From contig NZ_CAJHBS010000005.1 in assembly GCF_904846705.1 (NCBI RefSeq), forward strand, positions 108,133 through 172,132: a stretch of 64,000 bases of DNA, in the 5' to 3' direction. Both the position numbers and the translations under genes were made by a program. The notes under the pieces are model-generated. The model made no database searches and had not been told where the DNA came from. It worked only from the letters and a program-made list of their open reading frames with translations. The DNA is from Psychrobacter sp. Pi2-52. Lineage in GTDB: Bacteria > Pseudomonadota > Gammaproteobacteria > Pseudomonadales > Moraxellaceae. Shown here one piece after another: positions 8,407 to 17,834 of the stretch. Numbering within the stretch: position 1 is the first letter of the stretch; each line of letters opens with the position of its first letter.

Positions 8407-9894
8407 TTATGTTGGTACGGCACCTTGAGTTGCTAGCCACTGCTCTATCTCTTGGGTTTTAGCAGCTAGTAACGGTTGCTCGCCGCGACTTTCGATATTT
8501 AATCTGATAAGTGGTTCGGTATTCGATGCTCGCAAATTAAAGCGCCACTCTCCAAAGTTAAGACTTAAACCATCAAGTGTCGATTTAATTGGTTGCTCGT
8601 TGCTGAATTTGGCTTCAATAGCGCTGATGATAGCTGGTGCATCGTGAGTAGTGAGGTGAAAGTTTAATTCGCCTGAGCTAGGATAGGCGGCAATATAGCC
8701 TGTGACCAATTCGGATAGTGTTTTACCGGTGATAGACAATAGCTCAATAGTCAATAACCATGGAATCATACCACTGTCGCAATAGAAGAAGTCGCGGAAA
8801 TAGTGATGGGCAGACATTTCACCACCATATACAGCACCTGAGTCACGCATGACTTGCTTGATAAATGAATGTCCAGATTTGCTAATGACAGCTGTACCGT
8901 TATGTTCTTCTATCACTGCTTCGGTATTATAAATTACCCGTGGATCATAGACGATTGATTCACTCGGATATTTGTTCAAAAATGCTTGAGCGAGCATGCC
9001 GACGATGTAGCTACCATCGATAAATTCGCCACGTTCATCAAATAAGAAGCAGCGATCAAAGTCCCCATCAAAAGCAATACCAAGATCCGCGTTGTTTTCC
9101 AAAACGGCTTTCTGGGTGGCCACTCTATTGGCTTCAATCATTGGGTTGGGGATGCCATTAGGGAAGCTACCATCTGGTGTATGATGCAGTTTAACGACTT
9201 CAATCGGTGCATCTGCCTGTGCTAATTTATCGATTAATAAATCGACCACAGGACCTGCGCTACCATTGCCTGAATTAACGACCAGTTTGAGTGGTTTTAG
9301 TTTATCAGTATCGATAAAAGTCATGACATGATCGATGTACGCGCTTTTATCCGTCAATAACTGTAATTTGCCTGATTGATTATCCGTAGTGAACTGCCCA
9401 GATTCTGCCAGTGCTTGAATCTCTGCCAAACCATCATCAGCGCTGATTGGTTTTGAATGTTCTTTAACCAGTTTTAGGCCATTATAATTGATAGGGTTAT
9501 GACTGGCAGTCACTTCGATACCACCTAACGCCTGATAGTGACTGGTAGCAAAATATACTTCTTCAGTACCACTCATGCCCAAATCAATCACATCAACGCC
9601 TGCATCCATCATACCTGTGATAGCTGCTTGCTTTAACTGCTCACTAGAGTGGCGAATATCACTACCGATAACGATAGCAGGTTTTAGAATTGCTATATCA
9701 TTGGCTTGAGTTTGAGCCGCTGCCTGATAACACTGATACAAAATCTGTGCAAACGCGCGCCCGATACGGTAGGCAATCTCTTCATTGAGATTGACCCCAA
9801 GCTCACCCCGAATGTCATAGGCCTTAAATGAGCTGATAGTAATAGGGTCGAATGTCGCAGCTGGTTGATAGTTGGTGGTCGCAGAAGTGGACAT
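8407..9894 (-). CDS. phosphomannomutase/phosphoglucomutase
   Basis: Alpha-D-phosphohexomutase that interconverts hexose 1- and 6-phosphates, linking pgi to galU. All four family loops are visible in 495 residues: catalytic phosphoserine loop TASHNP, metal-binding DGDFDRC, sugar-binding GEMSAHHYF and phosphate-binding RASNTEPLIRL. This pattern matches the AlgC/PMM-PGM type rather than the E. coli Pgm type. The ATG at 9894 has AGAGGAA nine bases upstream; an in-frame extension to 10011 encodes a hydrophobic stretch unlike the family and overlaps the promoter region shared with mazG. Transcribed towards the ugd-like gene. Confidence 0.93.
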   Translation of the reverse strand: MSTSATTNYQPAATFDPITISSFKAYDIRGELGVNLNEEIAYRIGRAFAQILYQCYQAAAQTQANDIAILKPAIVIGSDIRHSSEQLKQAAITGMMDAGVDVIDLGMSGTEEVYFATSHYQALGGIEVTASHNPINYNGLKLVKEHSKPISADDGLAEIQALAESGQFTTDNQSGKLQLLTDKSAYIDHVMTFIDTDKLKPLKLVVNSGNGSAGPVVDLLIDKLAQADAPIEVVKLHHTPDGSFPNGIPNPMIEANRVATQKAVLENNADLGIAFDGDFDRCFLFDERGEFIDGSYIVGMLAQAFLNKYPSESIVYDPRVIYNTEAVIEEHNGTAVISKSGHSFIKQVMRDSGAVYGGEMSAHHYFRDFFYCDSGMIPWLLTIELLSITGKTLSELVTGYIAAYPSSGELNFHLTTHDAPAIISAIEAKFSNEQPIKSTLDGLSLNFGEWRFNLRASNTEPLIRLNIESRGEQPLLAAKTQEIEQWLATQGAVPT

Positions 9895-10032
9895 AATGAT
9901 AAAGTTCCTCTCGCATGAGCAGTGGTAAAATGAAGTCGTCAGTAGCACAATTATAAGCCAAGCTGTGTTCAATGATACACTAACTATTAGACGAATCAGC
10001 AAACAACACATAAAACGATAAGAGCCATCCTT

Positions 10033-10899
10033 ATGAGTATTTCAGACAATAAAATTACCGTGCCCAAGCCCGTGCAAGGAACTCCAGACGCTACTGGCCA
10101 GCTTGATGATTTGTTAGCGTTGATGGCACGACTAAGGGCAGACTGTCCGTGGGACAAAAAGCAAACCAATCATAGCCTTATTCCGTACGCCATTGAAGAG
10201 GCTTACGAGCTAGGCGAAGCGGTACAAAGCGACGATGATGAAGACATCAAAGGTGAGCTTGGTGATGTGCTGCTGCAAGTGGTATTTCATTGTCAGATGT
10301 ATGCGGAGCAGGGGCGCTTTGATATGAGTGATGTTATTACGACCTTACAAGAGAAGCTGGTTCGTCGTCATCCACATGTGTTTGAAGCCGAAACGCTTAA
10401 AGACGATGCAGCAGTAAAAGTACGCTGGGATGAGATTAAGCTCGAGGAGCAGCAGGCACGCGAAGCACGTGGTAAATCAAAGCGTCGCTTAGATCAAATC
10501 AAAGCGGGTAGTGCTTTGATGCAGGCGCAGGATGTACAAAAGCAAGCGTCAAAGTTGGGTTTTGATTGGGAAGGTATTGCAGGTGCCGTAGATAAGCTAG
10601 ACGAAGAGATTGCTGAGCTAAAACATGAGCTAACAGATAAGTCTACAGCCGAGGTTAAAGCTAACATCAGAGAGGTCGAAAAAGAATTAGGCGACTGTAT
10701 GTTTGCACTCGTGAACGTTGCACGCAAACTAAACCTTGATGCAGAAGCGGCTACCTTAACCTGCGTGCACAAGTTTAAATCTCGCTTTGGTTATATTGAG
10801 GAGCAGCTAGAACTCGCTGGCAAGCAGTTAGAGGACAGCGATATAACAGAAATGGATGCACTGTGGGAAGCGGCGAAACAACATGAACGCTCATCGTAA
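10033..10899 (+). CDS. mazG: nucleoside triphosphate pyrophosphohydrolase MazG
   Basis: House-cleaning enzyme that hydrolyses NTPs and dNTPs to monophosphates and pyrophosphate. The 288-residue protein carries two MazG domains. The first holds the LRADCPWDKKQTNHSLIPY motif and the metal-binding EEAYELGEA ... KGELGDVLLQVVFH pattern (ExxE with ExxD). The second, after the basic linker near residue 150, repeats it as DEEIAELKHEL ... EKELGDCMFALVN. It is divergent from pgm with about 140 bases between starts. Its 3' end overlaps the comEA-like gene by 17 bases, indicating translational coupling. Confidence 0.95.
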   Translation: MSISDNKITVPKPVQGTPDATGQLDDLLALMARLRADCPWDKKQTNHSLIPYAIEEAYELGEAVQSDDDEDIKGELGDVLLQVVFHCQMYAEQGRFDMSDVITTLQEKLVRRHPHVFEAETLKDDAAVKVRWDEIKLEEQQAREARGKSKRRLDQIKAGSALMQAQDVQKQASKLGFDWEGIAGAVDKLDEEIAELKHELTDKSTAEVKANIREVEKELGDCMFALVNVARKLNLDAEAATLTCVHKFKSRFGYIEEQLELAGKQLEDSDITEMDALWEAAKQHERSS

Positions 10900-11257
10900 A
10901 TTTTCATTTGCCAGCTTACTGACGACCACAGCTGTTAGTCTCCTATTGTCTGTGGTCGCACTCAGCAATGCGAATGCAGATCCTTGTTTTGACGACCCTA
11001 AACGTGCCTATGAGTATTTAATCGCAAAAGAAAAAGCTATTACACAAGCGCGTGAACAGAAAGTCATTAATATCAATCGAGCCAATGAAGGCGAGCTAGT
11101 TTCGTTAGATGGTATCGGCAGCAGTAAAGCGCAGGCGATAATTTTATATCGTGACATGTTTGGCGATTTTAAGACAGTGGATGAGTTAGCCAAAGTGAAA
11201 GGTATCGGTGCAAAAACAGTCGAGAAAAACCAAAGACGTTTAAGCGTGCGCGATTAA
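10883..11257 (+). CDS. comEA: ComEA-family exported helix-hairpin-helix DNA-binding protein
   Basis: A 124-residue protein with an N-terminal signal peptide (basic MNAHRK, hydrophobic core, cleavage probably after NANA near residue 32). Its C-terminal half has two helix-hairpin-helix motifs: NINRANEGELVSLDGIGSSKAQAII and VDELAKVKGIGAKTVEKN. This is the architecture of ComEA, the periplasmic receptor that pulls DNA through the outer membrane during natural transformation. Two cysteines could matter for export or folding (one remains after cleavage, in DPCF). The start at 10883 was chosen because the signal peptide begins there; it lies inside the end of mazG. Confidence 0.85.
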   Translation: MNAHRKFSFASLLTTTAVSLLLSVVALSNANADPCFDDPKRAYEYLIAKEKAITQAREQKVININRANEGELVSLDGIGSSKAQAIILYRDMFGDFKTVDELAKVKGIGAKTVEKNQRRLSVRD

Positions 11258-11423
11258 TGATGGTGTTTTGCATTAATTAACCCTAATATTGACAAAATAG
11301 CATGTAAGTAAATGTCATAACACCCCCAGTAGGTCCAAAATTTGTTAAACTAGCGGGTACATCCGCCTGATAAACGCTGTGTTATTCAGGGGTAGTTAAA
11401 GAATACCGGCGAGGAGTAGATGC

Positions 11424-13655
11424 ATGGCCGAGCGTGCCGCCAAGCAGTTAGAACTGAACAAATCTGAATTACCCAATTCCATTACTGAAGTGATTGCCAC
11501 ATTGACCCGTGCTGGGTTTGATGCGTATATCGTTGGTGGTGGTGTGCGCGATACTTTATTAGGTCTGCGCCCGAAAGACTTTGATGCCGTCACCGATGCC
11601 AAGCCACATGAGATTAAAGATGTCTTTGGTAAGCGCTGCCGCATTATCGGTCGCCGCTTCCAGTTAGCGCATGTATACTCAGGTCGCGAGCTGATCGAAG
11701 TTGCTACTTTCCGTGGTCCACCAACCAGTGATGCCAATACCAATCAAGATGGTATGATTCTGCGTGACAATGTTTGGGGCGATATCCGACAAGATTTTTC
11801 CCGTCGCGACTTCTCTATTAATGCGCTTTATTATCAACCGCTCAAAGGCATCGTTCATGATTTCTGCGGTGCGCTTGATGATATTGACAACAGAATCATT
11901 CGTCTATTGGGCAATGCGCCAGTACGTATCGAAGAAGATCCTGTGCGCTTGCTCCGTGCCTTACGTTTCAAAGCCAAGCTAGGTTTTGAGTTTGATGAAG
12001 CGTTGTCCGAGCAATTCAATGACGGGAACTGGGCGCTGCTTGAGCAAATATCACCGCATCGTCTCTATGATGAAACGCAAAAGATGTTTACCGGTGGCTA
12101 TCTAGTACCCCTATTGCCATTATTGTTTGAATCAGGTGCGATTGATAGCCTCATTATCTATCCACCGTCTGAGCCAAGTGCTTTAGTCAATCAGGTAGCT
12201 ATCAATACCGATAAGCGTATTGCGGCAGGCAAGAGTATCAACCCTGCGTTCTTCTATGCTGCCTTACTGTGGGAAAATTACCTACATCAATTGGCAAAAG
12301 CTAAGAAACGCAATATGCCGTTTGCCGAAGCGCAAATGCATGCGGCTGGTAAAGTCATCGACCGTCAGCGTATCAAAACCGCTATTCCGAAATTTGCTGA
12401 GCAGTTTATCCGTGATATCTGGATATTGCAGCCGAAACTTGCAGCCCCACGTAGCAAGCAAATCGTTCAGCTATCTGAGCATCCACGTTTCCGTGCGGGT
12501 TTTGACTTTTTATTATTGCGTGAGCAATGTGGCGATGCAGAGCATCCGCTATCAGAGTCAACCAACGATATGGGTGACTGGTGGCAGACGTATCAAACCT
12601 TATCTGAACAAGAGCAGCAGCAAGCGATTGATGAATTTGACGAAAATATTCGCCGAGGTGCTTATAAAAAAGGGCAACGTGGTCGCGGACGTAATCGTCA
12701 AGAATCAACAATACAGACTACTGATAATGCAGCACCTAATCAGAACAGTACAAAGCAAAATAAAGCCGATGACCGTGCTGAAAAAGGTAGAAATGATCAA
12801 ACAATGGTAAATGATTCGTCAAATATTCCAGCCCGTCGCCGCCGCGCTGCCAACCAATCTAAAGCTGGCCGCACTGACAGTGGTAGACACAACGTGCAGC
12901 AAGTAGAGCAAGACAATAATGAGCTTGCTCAGCTACAGCAGCTGTCTCTTGCTAGTAACAAGCAATCGGCAAGTCAACAGGCAAAGCCTAAGCCATTGTT
13001 TGTGATCGAGCACGAGAATGTCGTGCCGCCATTGCAGAAGCAACTGTCAGCTGATGATACGTCGAAGCGCAGCAAAGCACCTGTACGAAAGCAAGCATTA
13101 ACCAATCAAGATGCATCAAAGCAAGTGGCTAAAGCCGAGCGCGTAAATAGTAGCACTCAGCCGTCTAATAATAACCACCCAGAAGATCAAGCATCAGCTA
13201 GTCAGGCTAGACCAGCTCGCTCAATCGCAAGATCACCTGCGTTAGTTAGTATGAATAACGAGCCGATCCCGCATAAGCGTCGCCGTCGTCAACCTACTGT
13301 AAATAGTGCGAGCAACATTGAAGTACAAAGCAATAGCGATGCGAAGGGCAATAATGGCAAAGCACAGCTAGCAGCGAAGTATGCGAAAAAAGCGCCTAAA
13401 CCTGCAGTTGAATCGCCTGATAAAAGCGATACTAAAGTTGTAAAGGAAGTAGGTAGCAAGGCAGTAGATAGCAAAGACGCGGCAAAAACCGCTGCACCTG
13501 CGAGAGCCAAGAAATCGGTGAAAGCAACTACTGCAAAGGCTGCTAAAGCGAAGCAAGATACGAGCGATCAAATGCCTGCTGTGAAAGTAACTGATAACAA
13601 AGGCCCTGTACCATCGAAGCGCCGCCGCCGTCAGCCTAGTACTGAAAGCGTATAA
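11424..13655 (+). CDS. pcnB: poly(A) polymerase I with a long basic C-terminal tail
   Basis: Adds 3' poly(A) tails to RNA and so promotes decay. The N-terminal class II nucleotidyltransferase domain is clear: VGGGVRDTLLGLRPKDFDAVTDA with the metal-binding aspartates, RRFQLAHVY, and RRDFSINALYY. The RNA-binding domains run to about residue 405. The protein is 743 residues, much longer than E. coli PcnB (about 465). Residues from about 410 form a Gln/Asn/Lys/Ala-rich, apparently disordered extension containing three related basic boxes (PARRRRAA, PHKRRRRQP, PSKRRRRQP). The start has GAGGAG upstream. folK begins one base after the stop, so the two are coupled. Confidence 0.93.
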   Translation: MAERAAKQLELNKSELPNSITEVIATLTRAGFDAYIVGGGVRDTLLGLRPKDFDAVTDAKPHEIKDVFGKRCRIIGRRFQLAHVYSGRELIEVATFRGPPTSDANTNQDGMILRDNVWGDIRQDFSRRDFSINALYYQPLKGIVHDFCGALDDIDNRIIRLLGNAPVRIEEDPVRLLRALRFKAKLGFEFDEALSEQFNDGNWALLEQISPHRLYDETQKMFTGGYLVPLLPLLFESGAIDSLIIYPPSEPSALVNQVAINTDKRIAAGKSINPAFFYAALLWENYLHQLAKAKKRNMPFAEAQMHAAGKVIDRQRIKTAIPKFAEQFIRDIWILQPKLAAPRSKQIVQLSEHPRFRAGFDFLLLREQCGDAEHPLSESTNDMGDWWQTYQTLSEQEQQQAIDEFDENIRRGAYKKGQRGRGRNRQESTIQTTDNAAPNQNSTKQNKADDRAEKGRNDQTMVNDSSNIPARRRRAANQSKAGRTDSGRHNVQQVEQDNNELAQLQQLSLASNKQSASQQAKPKPLFVIEHENVVPPLQKQLSADDTSKRSKAPVRKQALTNQDASKQVAKAERVNSSTQPSNNNHPEDQASASQARPARSIARSPALVSMNNEPIPHKRRRRQPTVNSASNIEVQSNSDAKGNNGKAQLAAKYAKKAPKPAVESPDKSDTKVVKEVGSKAVDSKDAAKTAAPARAKKSVKATTAKAAKAKQDTSDQMPAVKVTDNKGPVPSKRRRRQPSTESV

Positions 13656-13656
13656 T

Positions 13657-14178
13657 ATGGATAACAGTACAGATAATAGTAACTGGGTTACCTGTTATGT
13701 GGGCTTGGGTAGCAACCTCGCTAATGAACTAGGTTCGCCTGCCGATCATTTGCGGCAGGCGCTTGCAGTAATGCGAGCACATGAGCAGGTACGTGAAGTA
13801 AGTGTCTCTTCTTTTTACGCTTCAGCACCGATGGGTCCGCAAGATCAGCCGGATTTTGTTAATGCAGTAGCTGGTTTTGAGACAACGTTTGCCCCTTATG
13901 AGCTGCTTGCTTTTTGTCAGCAGTTAGAGAGCATGGCCAAGCGGGCACGTTTGCGCCGTTGGGGTGAACGTAGTCTAGATGTTGATATTTTGCTATACGG
14001 CGAGACACAGATTACTGATCCAACACTGACAATACCGCACGCTGGTTTAAGTGAGCGCAATTTTGTCTTAATACCACTGCGAGAGTTGGCACCAAACTTA
14101 ACCATCGCCGGTAAGTCGATAGGTGACTATTCCCAAAGTCGCGATTGGACAGGTTTAACATTACTATCAAGCGATTGA
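13657..14178 (+). CDS. folK: 2-amino-4-hydroxy-6-hydroxymethyldihydropteridine pyrophosphokinase
   Basis: Transfers pyrophosphate from ATP to the pterin precursor in folate synthesis. The 173-residue protein contains the family motifs: YVGLGSNLANE at the start, SSFYASAPMGPQDQPDFVNAV in the middle, and RRWGERSLDVDILLYG with the two magnesium-binding aspartates, then HAGLSERNFVLIPL. Its ATG comes one base after the pcnB stop, the pcnB-folK pair seen in E. coli too. panB and panC follow after a 126-base gap, as in many proteobacteria. Confidence 0.95.
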   Translation: MDNSTDNSNWVTCYVGLGSNLANELGSPADHLRQALAVMRAHEQVREVSVSSFYASAPMGPQDQPDFVNAVAGFETTFAPYELLAFCQQLESMAKRARLRRWGERSLDVDILLYGETQITDPTLTIPHAGLSERNFVLIPLRELAPNLTIAGKSIGDYSQSRDWTGLTLLSSD

Positions 14179-14304
14179 TTATAAGCAACTAATACTAAGT
14201 GAGAGTTAATAAATGATTGGGAGGTTTGTCTAAGACATCTCAATCATAGCTAGAATAGTAGCAATATTGATAATAAAAGGCATTGCAGATTAATTGAGGG
14301 TCAT

Positions 14305-15105
14305 ATGACGACATTATCTACTCTAAATAAGTTTAAAAAAGACGGTACCAAGTTCACTTGCTTGACCTGTTATGACTCGATGTTTGCACGAATGATGGAA
14401 AAAGCCGAAATTGATACGATTTTAATTGGGGATAGCTTGGGCATGGTTGTACAAGGCCATGACTCAACATTACCTGTAACAGTCAATGATATGGCTTATC
14501 ACACTGCCAATATTGCCCGTAGCAACAAACACGCGCTGATATTGGCTGACCTACCGTTTATGAGTTATGTGACACTACCAGAAGCCGTTGCTAATAGTCG
14601 CACGCTAATGCAAGCAGGGGCGCATGTCATAAAAATCGAAGGCGGTAGCGAGCTGTGTGAATTGGTAACGACCTTGGCGCAAGCAGGTACACCAACTTGT
14701 GTACATCTTGGTTTGACTCCGCAATCAGTCAACGTGTTTGGCGGTTATAAAATTCAAGGTCGCGGTGATGAAGCAGCTGACAAACTGCTTGCTGATGCCA
14801 AAGCAGTCGTTGACGCTGGCGCTGCACTGCTAGTATTAGAATGTGTTCCAGCCGCACTTGCAAAAGCAGTGACAGATGCGGTTGCCGTGCCAGTTATCGG
14901 TATTGGTGCTGGAGCCGATACTGATGGTCAGGTATTGGTTATGCATGACATGCTAGGTATGGTGCATGGCCGAGTGCCACGTTTTGTCCATGACTTTTTA
15001 ACGGATGAGCGTAATAGCGCACACAGTATCGAAGGTGCTTTTGCGCTCTATCAGCAGTCAGTACGCGAAGGTAGCTTCCCGACTGAGCAGCACCAATTTA
15101 GCTGA
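14305..15105 (+). CDS. panB: 3-methyl-2-oxobutanoate hydroxymethyltransferase
   Basis: First committed step of pantothenate synthesis: it makes ketopantoate from 2-oxoisovalerate and methylene-tetrahydrofolate. The 266-residue TIM-barrel protein has the signature TCYDSMFARMMEKAEIDTIL with GDSLGMV for metal and substrate binding, the IKIEGG strand with the catalytic glutamate, and LGLTPQSVNVFGGYKIQGR. It sits 48 bases upstream of panC, so the two probably form one transcript. GAGGGTC lies before the ATG. Confidence 0.96.
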   Translation: MTTLSTLNKFKKDGTKFTCLTCYDSMFARMMEKAEIDTILIGDSLGMVVQGHDSTLPVTVNDMAYHTANIARSNKHALILADLPFMSYVTLPEAVANSRTLMQAGAHVIKIEGGSELCELVTTLAQAGTPTCVHLGLTPQSVNVFGGYKIQGRGDEAADKLLADAKAVVDAGAALLVLECVPAALAKAVTDAVAVPVIGIGAGADTDGQVLVMHDMLGMVHGRVPRFVHDFLTDERNSAHSIEGAFALYQQSVREGSFPTEQHQFS

Positions 15106-15153
15106 TTTTGAAGCTATTGAACAACAGAACGTTTGAATAGAAGAAAAGTAATC

Positions 15154-16056
15154 ATGTCTCCAATTATTTATCATGATATCTCATCACTACGTGAAGCGCT
15201 TCAGCCTTATCGTGGTCAGCAAAGTGGCAAACAAGGCCGTCAGCAGCGCATTGCGTTAGTACCAACGATGGGTAATCTGCATGACGGTCATCTTGAGCTG
15301 GTAAAGATTGCCAAACAGCATGCGGATGTAGTGGTGGTCAGTATCTTCGTTAACCCTACGCAGTTTGGCGTTGGAGAAGATTTTGATAGCTATCCGCGTA
15401 CGCTAGATGCAGATGTGGCTAAGCTTGCGACAGTTGATGCAGATTATGTGTTTGCACCTAGTATTGATGCGATGTATCCAGTATTACCACCACCTACTGC
15501 GGTGTTGGCTGGTGCTATTGCCAATCAGTTATGTGGTCAATCGCGTCCTGGACACTTTGATGGTGTTGGTATTGTTGTTGCTAAACTATTCAATATCGTA
15601 CAACCAGATGTGGCAGTATTTGGACAAAAAGACTATCAGCAGCTTGCTATCATTAAGCAATTGGTACGTGACTTGAGTTATCCTATTAATATCATTGGTG
15701 CGCCTATTGTTCGTGCTGATGATGGCTTAGCGCTATCATCGCGTAATCAATACTTAAGTGCAAATGAGCGTCAAGCTGCCCCTGTATTACATCAAGCATT
15801 GCAAGAATTAGCACAGAGTTTGAAAAGTAAGGCTCTTAGTCAGCAAGCATTTGATAAGCTATTAGTAGATACGCGAACACGTATTAGTGACGCAGGTTTT
15901 ATTATTGATTATCTGGAAATAAAGACTGAAGAGCTATGTTCTGTCGTAAGTGACTCTAAAACCTTTAATATAGAAAACAAAAACATCGTTATTTTAGTCG
16001 CAGCATGGCTAGGAAAAGCGCGTTTGTTAGACAATCAGTTGGTAGTGGTAAATTAG
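15154..16056 (+). CDS. panC: pantothenate synthetase (pantoate-beta-alanine ligase)
   Basis: Condenses pantoate with beta-alanine using ATP. The 300-residue protein has the nucleotidyltransferase HIGH-like motif in VPTMGNLHDGHLELV, then FVNPTQFGVGEDFDSYPRT, SRPGHFDGVGIVVAKLFN, FGQKDYQQL, and the KMSKS-equivalent ALSSRNQYL. The ATG at 15154 (MSPIIYHD) was preferred over an upstream TTG at 15133 because AGAAAAG precedes it and family homology starts here. It completes the panBC pair; panD is not in the window. Confidence 0.94.
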   Translation: MSPIIYHDISSLREALQPYRGQQSGKQGRQQRIALVPTMGNLHDGHLELVKIAKQHADVVVVSIFVNPTQFGVGEDFDSYPRTLDADVAKLATVDADYVFAPSIDAMYPVLPPPTAVLAGAIANQLCGQSRPGHFDGVGIVVAKLFNIVQPDVAVFGQKDYQQLAIIKQLVRDLSYPINIIGAPIVRADDGLALSSRNQYLSANERQAAPVLHQALQELAQSLKSKALSQQAFDKLLVDTRTRISDAGFIIDYLEIKTEELCSVVSDSKTFNIENKNIVILVAAWLGKARLLDNQLVVVN

Positions 16057-16107
16057 CTTTTATGATATAGCAGTAGACTAGATACAATAGACTTGGATGA
16101 GTAGATC

Positions 16108-17073
16108 ATGGGTGTAAGTCAGGATCAAAATAGTAATGCGGCAGCAACGATAGCGGATCAGACGTCTACGAATAAGCTCAGTATATTGGTGGTCTCAGGG
16201 CGTTCAGGATCTGGTAAAACCTCAGTATTGAATATCTTAGAAGATCTAGGCTATTACTCTATTGATAACTTACCGCTGTCTTTGTTACCTAATGCTGCTC
16301 ATAAACTGGTCAATGAAAGCGGCATTCATCGTATTGCGCTGGGTGTCGATATTCGAACGCCACGTGCTGATTTATCTAACTTTGCAGTAACGTATGCTTC
16401 TCTCAAGGAAACCTATGGGTCGCATGCGGTACAGATTTTATATGTGACTGCACAAGAGAGTACGCTGATAGCTCGTTTTAACGCGACGCGCCGTGTACAT
16501 CCGCTGATGTCTCAAGATATTGATAGTGACAATGCTAAGCATATTGCCTTTAATTTACCGGCTGCTATCAAGAAAGAAGTTGAGCTGTTAGAGCCAATTG
16601 CTGGTCATGCTGATATTAGGATTGATACCAGTAGCCTAAATATTCATCAATTAAAAGACAGCTTGCGTGAACATATAGGCATGGACAATCAGATTGTCAT
16701 CAATCTACTGTCTTTTGGTTTTAAATACGGTAGCCCTATTGATGCTGACTTTGTATTCGACGTTAGAATTTTACCGAATCCGCATTGGAACCCTGAGTTA
16801 CGTGACTCGACAGGTCTGGATACTGAAGTAGGGGCATTCTTCTTAGATTATCCAGAAGTAGCAGAAATGATGGGTGATATTGATAAGTTTTTGACCCGTT
16901 GGCTACCGGAGTTTTTGCACAATAATCGTCATACGGTCACGGTTGCTATAGGCTGTACGGGCGGCAAACATCGCTCTGTTTTTATCACTGATCATCTACA
17001 ACGCCGTCTTGCTGACGCTATGCCTAAAGGCGTGAAGGTCTTGGCAAAACACCGCGAAAAAAGTCGCTGGTAG
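16108..17073 (+). CDS. rapZ: RNase adapter / nucleotide-binding protein RapZ
   Basis: RapZ-family P-loop protein. In E. coli it guides RNase E to the small RNA GlmZ and so tunes GlmS and amino-sugar synthesis; in this lineage the RNA partner is not known. The 321-residue protein has a Walker A GRSGSGKTS (residues about 31-39), the following EDLGYYSIDNLPLSLLP, SFGFKYGSPIDADFVFDVR, and the C-terminal GCTGGKHRSVFI motif of the RNA-binding half. The N-terminal 25 residues are a variable Asn/Ser/Thr-rich extension. Lies between panC and a darP-like gene. Confidence 0.9.
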   Translation: MGVSQDQNSNAAATIADQTSTNKLSILVVSGRSGSGKTSVLNILEDLGYYSIDNLPLSLLPNAAHKLVNESGIHRIALGVDIRTPRADLSNFAVTYASLKETYGSHAVQILYVTAQESTLIARFNATRRVHPLMSQDIDSDNAKHIAFNLPAAIKKEVELLEPIAGHADIRIDTSSLNIHQLKDSLREHIGMDNQIVINLLSFGFKYGSPIDADFVFDVRILPNPHWNPELRDSTGLDTEVGAFFLDYPEVAEMMGDIDKFLTRWLPEFLHNNRHTVTVAIGCTGGKHRSVFITDHLQRRLADAMPKGVKVLAKHREKSRW

Positions 17074-17122
17074 TGATATCAGACACTATTTAATTTATTA
17101 ATTATTATTTTGGAAAGCTTTT

Positions 17123-17635
17123 ATGATCGACTGGAAAGAACAGGATATGCGCGTTTCGCGCACAGAACTCAAAAAAGCCCATGAGCGCTTGCAGCAGTTA
17201 TCTATACCGCTTGCTAGCTTATCGAAAAAACAGCTAAAAGCCTTACCTGCAAGTGATTATTTTATGGCAGAGCTAATGGCATTGGCTGATATTACCAGCG
17301 CCAATGCTCGCAACCGTCAAACCAAACGTGTTGGCAAGCTGATGATTGAAGAAAATCGTCATGAGCTGATAAAGGCACTATTTGATGCCTTTTTCCCTAA
17401 AGAGCAGGTCTCAAAAATAGAGAGCTGGTACGAGCGCCTGAATATCAATGATGAAGGTACGCTCAAGCAGTTTGTGAAGCAATATAAAGCTTCTGAGCAC
17501 CACAGTATGTATCAACTATTATTATGGATAGAATATGCCAAACACATGCAAGATGATGAGTTGCTAGCAGAATCTAAAGCAGATTTGGCAAGTTATATTC
17601 GTGAAGTGGCTATTTTATCGCAGCTGAAGAAATAA
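17123..17635 (+). CDS. darP: ribosome-associated protein of the YjgA/DarP (DUF615) family
   Basis: A 170-residue helical, charged protein matching the DUF615 pattern. The segment VSRTELKKAHERLQQLSIPL is followed by a Leu-rich repeat (LSKKQLKALP), a helix with RNRQTKRVGKLM corresponding to the RRRQLQLIGKLMR helix of the family, and a C-terminal pair of helices. E. coli DarP associates with 50S precursors and promotes peptidyl-transferase-centre maturation; that role is transferred by homology. An in-frame ATG at residue 9 is an alternative start. It is followed by a bidirectional terminator shared with dsbA. Confidence 0.82.
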   Translation: MIDWKEQDMRVSRTELKKAHERLQQLSIPLASLSKKQLKALPASDYFMAELMALADITSANARNRQTKRVGKLMIEENRHELIKALFDAFFPKEQVSKIESWYERLNINDEGTLKQFVKQYKASEHHSMYQLLLWIEYAKHMQDDELLAESKADLASYIREVAILSQLKK

Positions 17636-17741
17636 CATCTATATACCAAGCTAGAAATCTATTAATTAGAATTTTATTAGTTGAAAGACGAGCAATTAAA
17701 AATGAGTGATTAAACGACGTATAGCTAAAAGGTTAAGATGC

Positions 17742-17774
17742 AAAAAAGCCAATCAATATATGATTGGCTTTTTT
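17742..17774. terminator. bidirectional terminator between the darP-like gene and dsbA
   Basis: The stem AAAAAAGCCAATCA / TGATTGGCTTTTTT with a five-base loop is perfect over 14 pairs. Runs of A and T on the two sides allow termination from either strand. Confidence 0.93.
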
Positions 17775-17834
17775 GTGCACGACATACAGATATGCTGTAC
17801 GTCATGCGAGTTATTCAAGTACTTATGGCTCGAA

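Noticed and set aside
9895..10011. N-terminal extension of the phosphomannomutase/phosphoglucomutase gene
   Set aside because: It encodes a hydrophobic segment not found in the family, and a good ribosome site precedes the ATG at 9894.
11289..11320. TTGACA before pcnB as a promoter
   Set aside because: No acceptable -10 hexamer lies 16-18 bases downstream.
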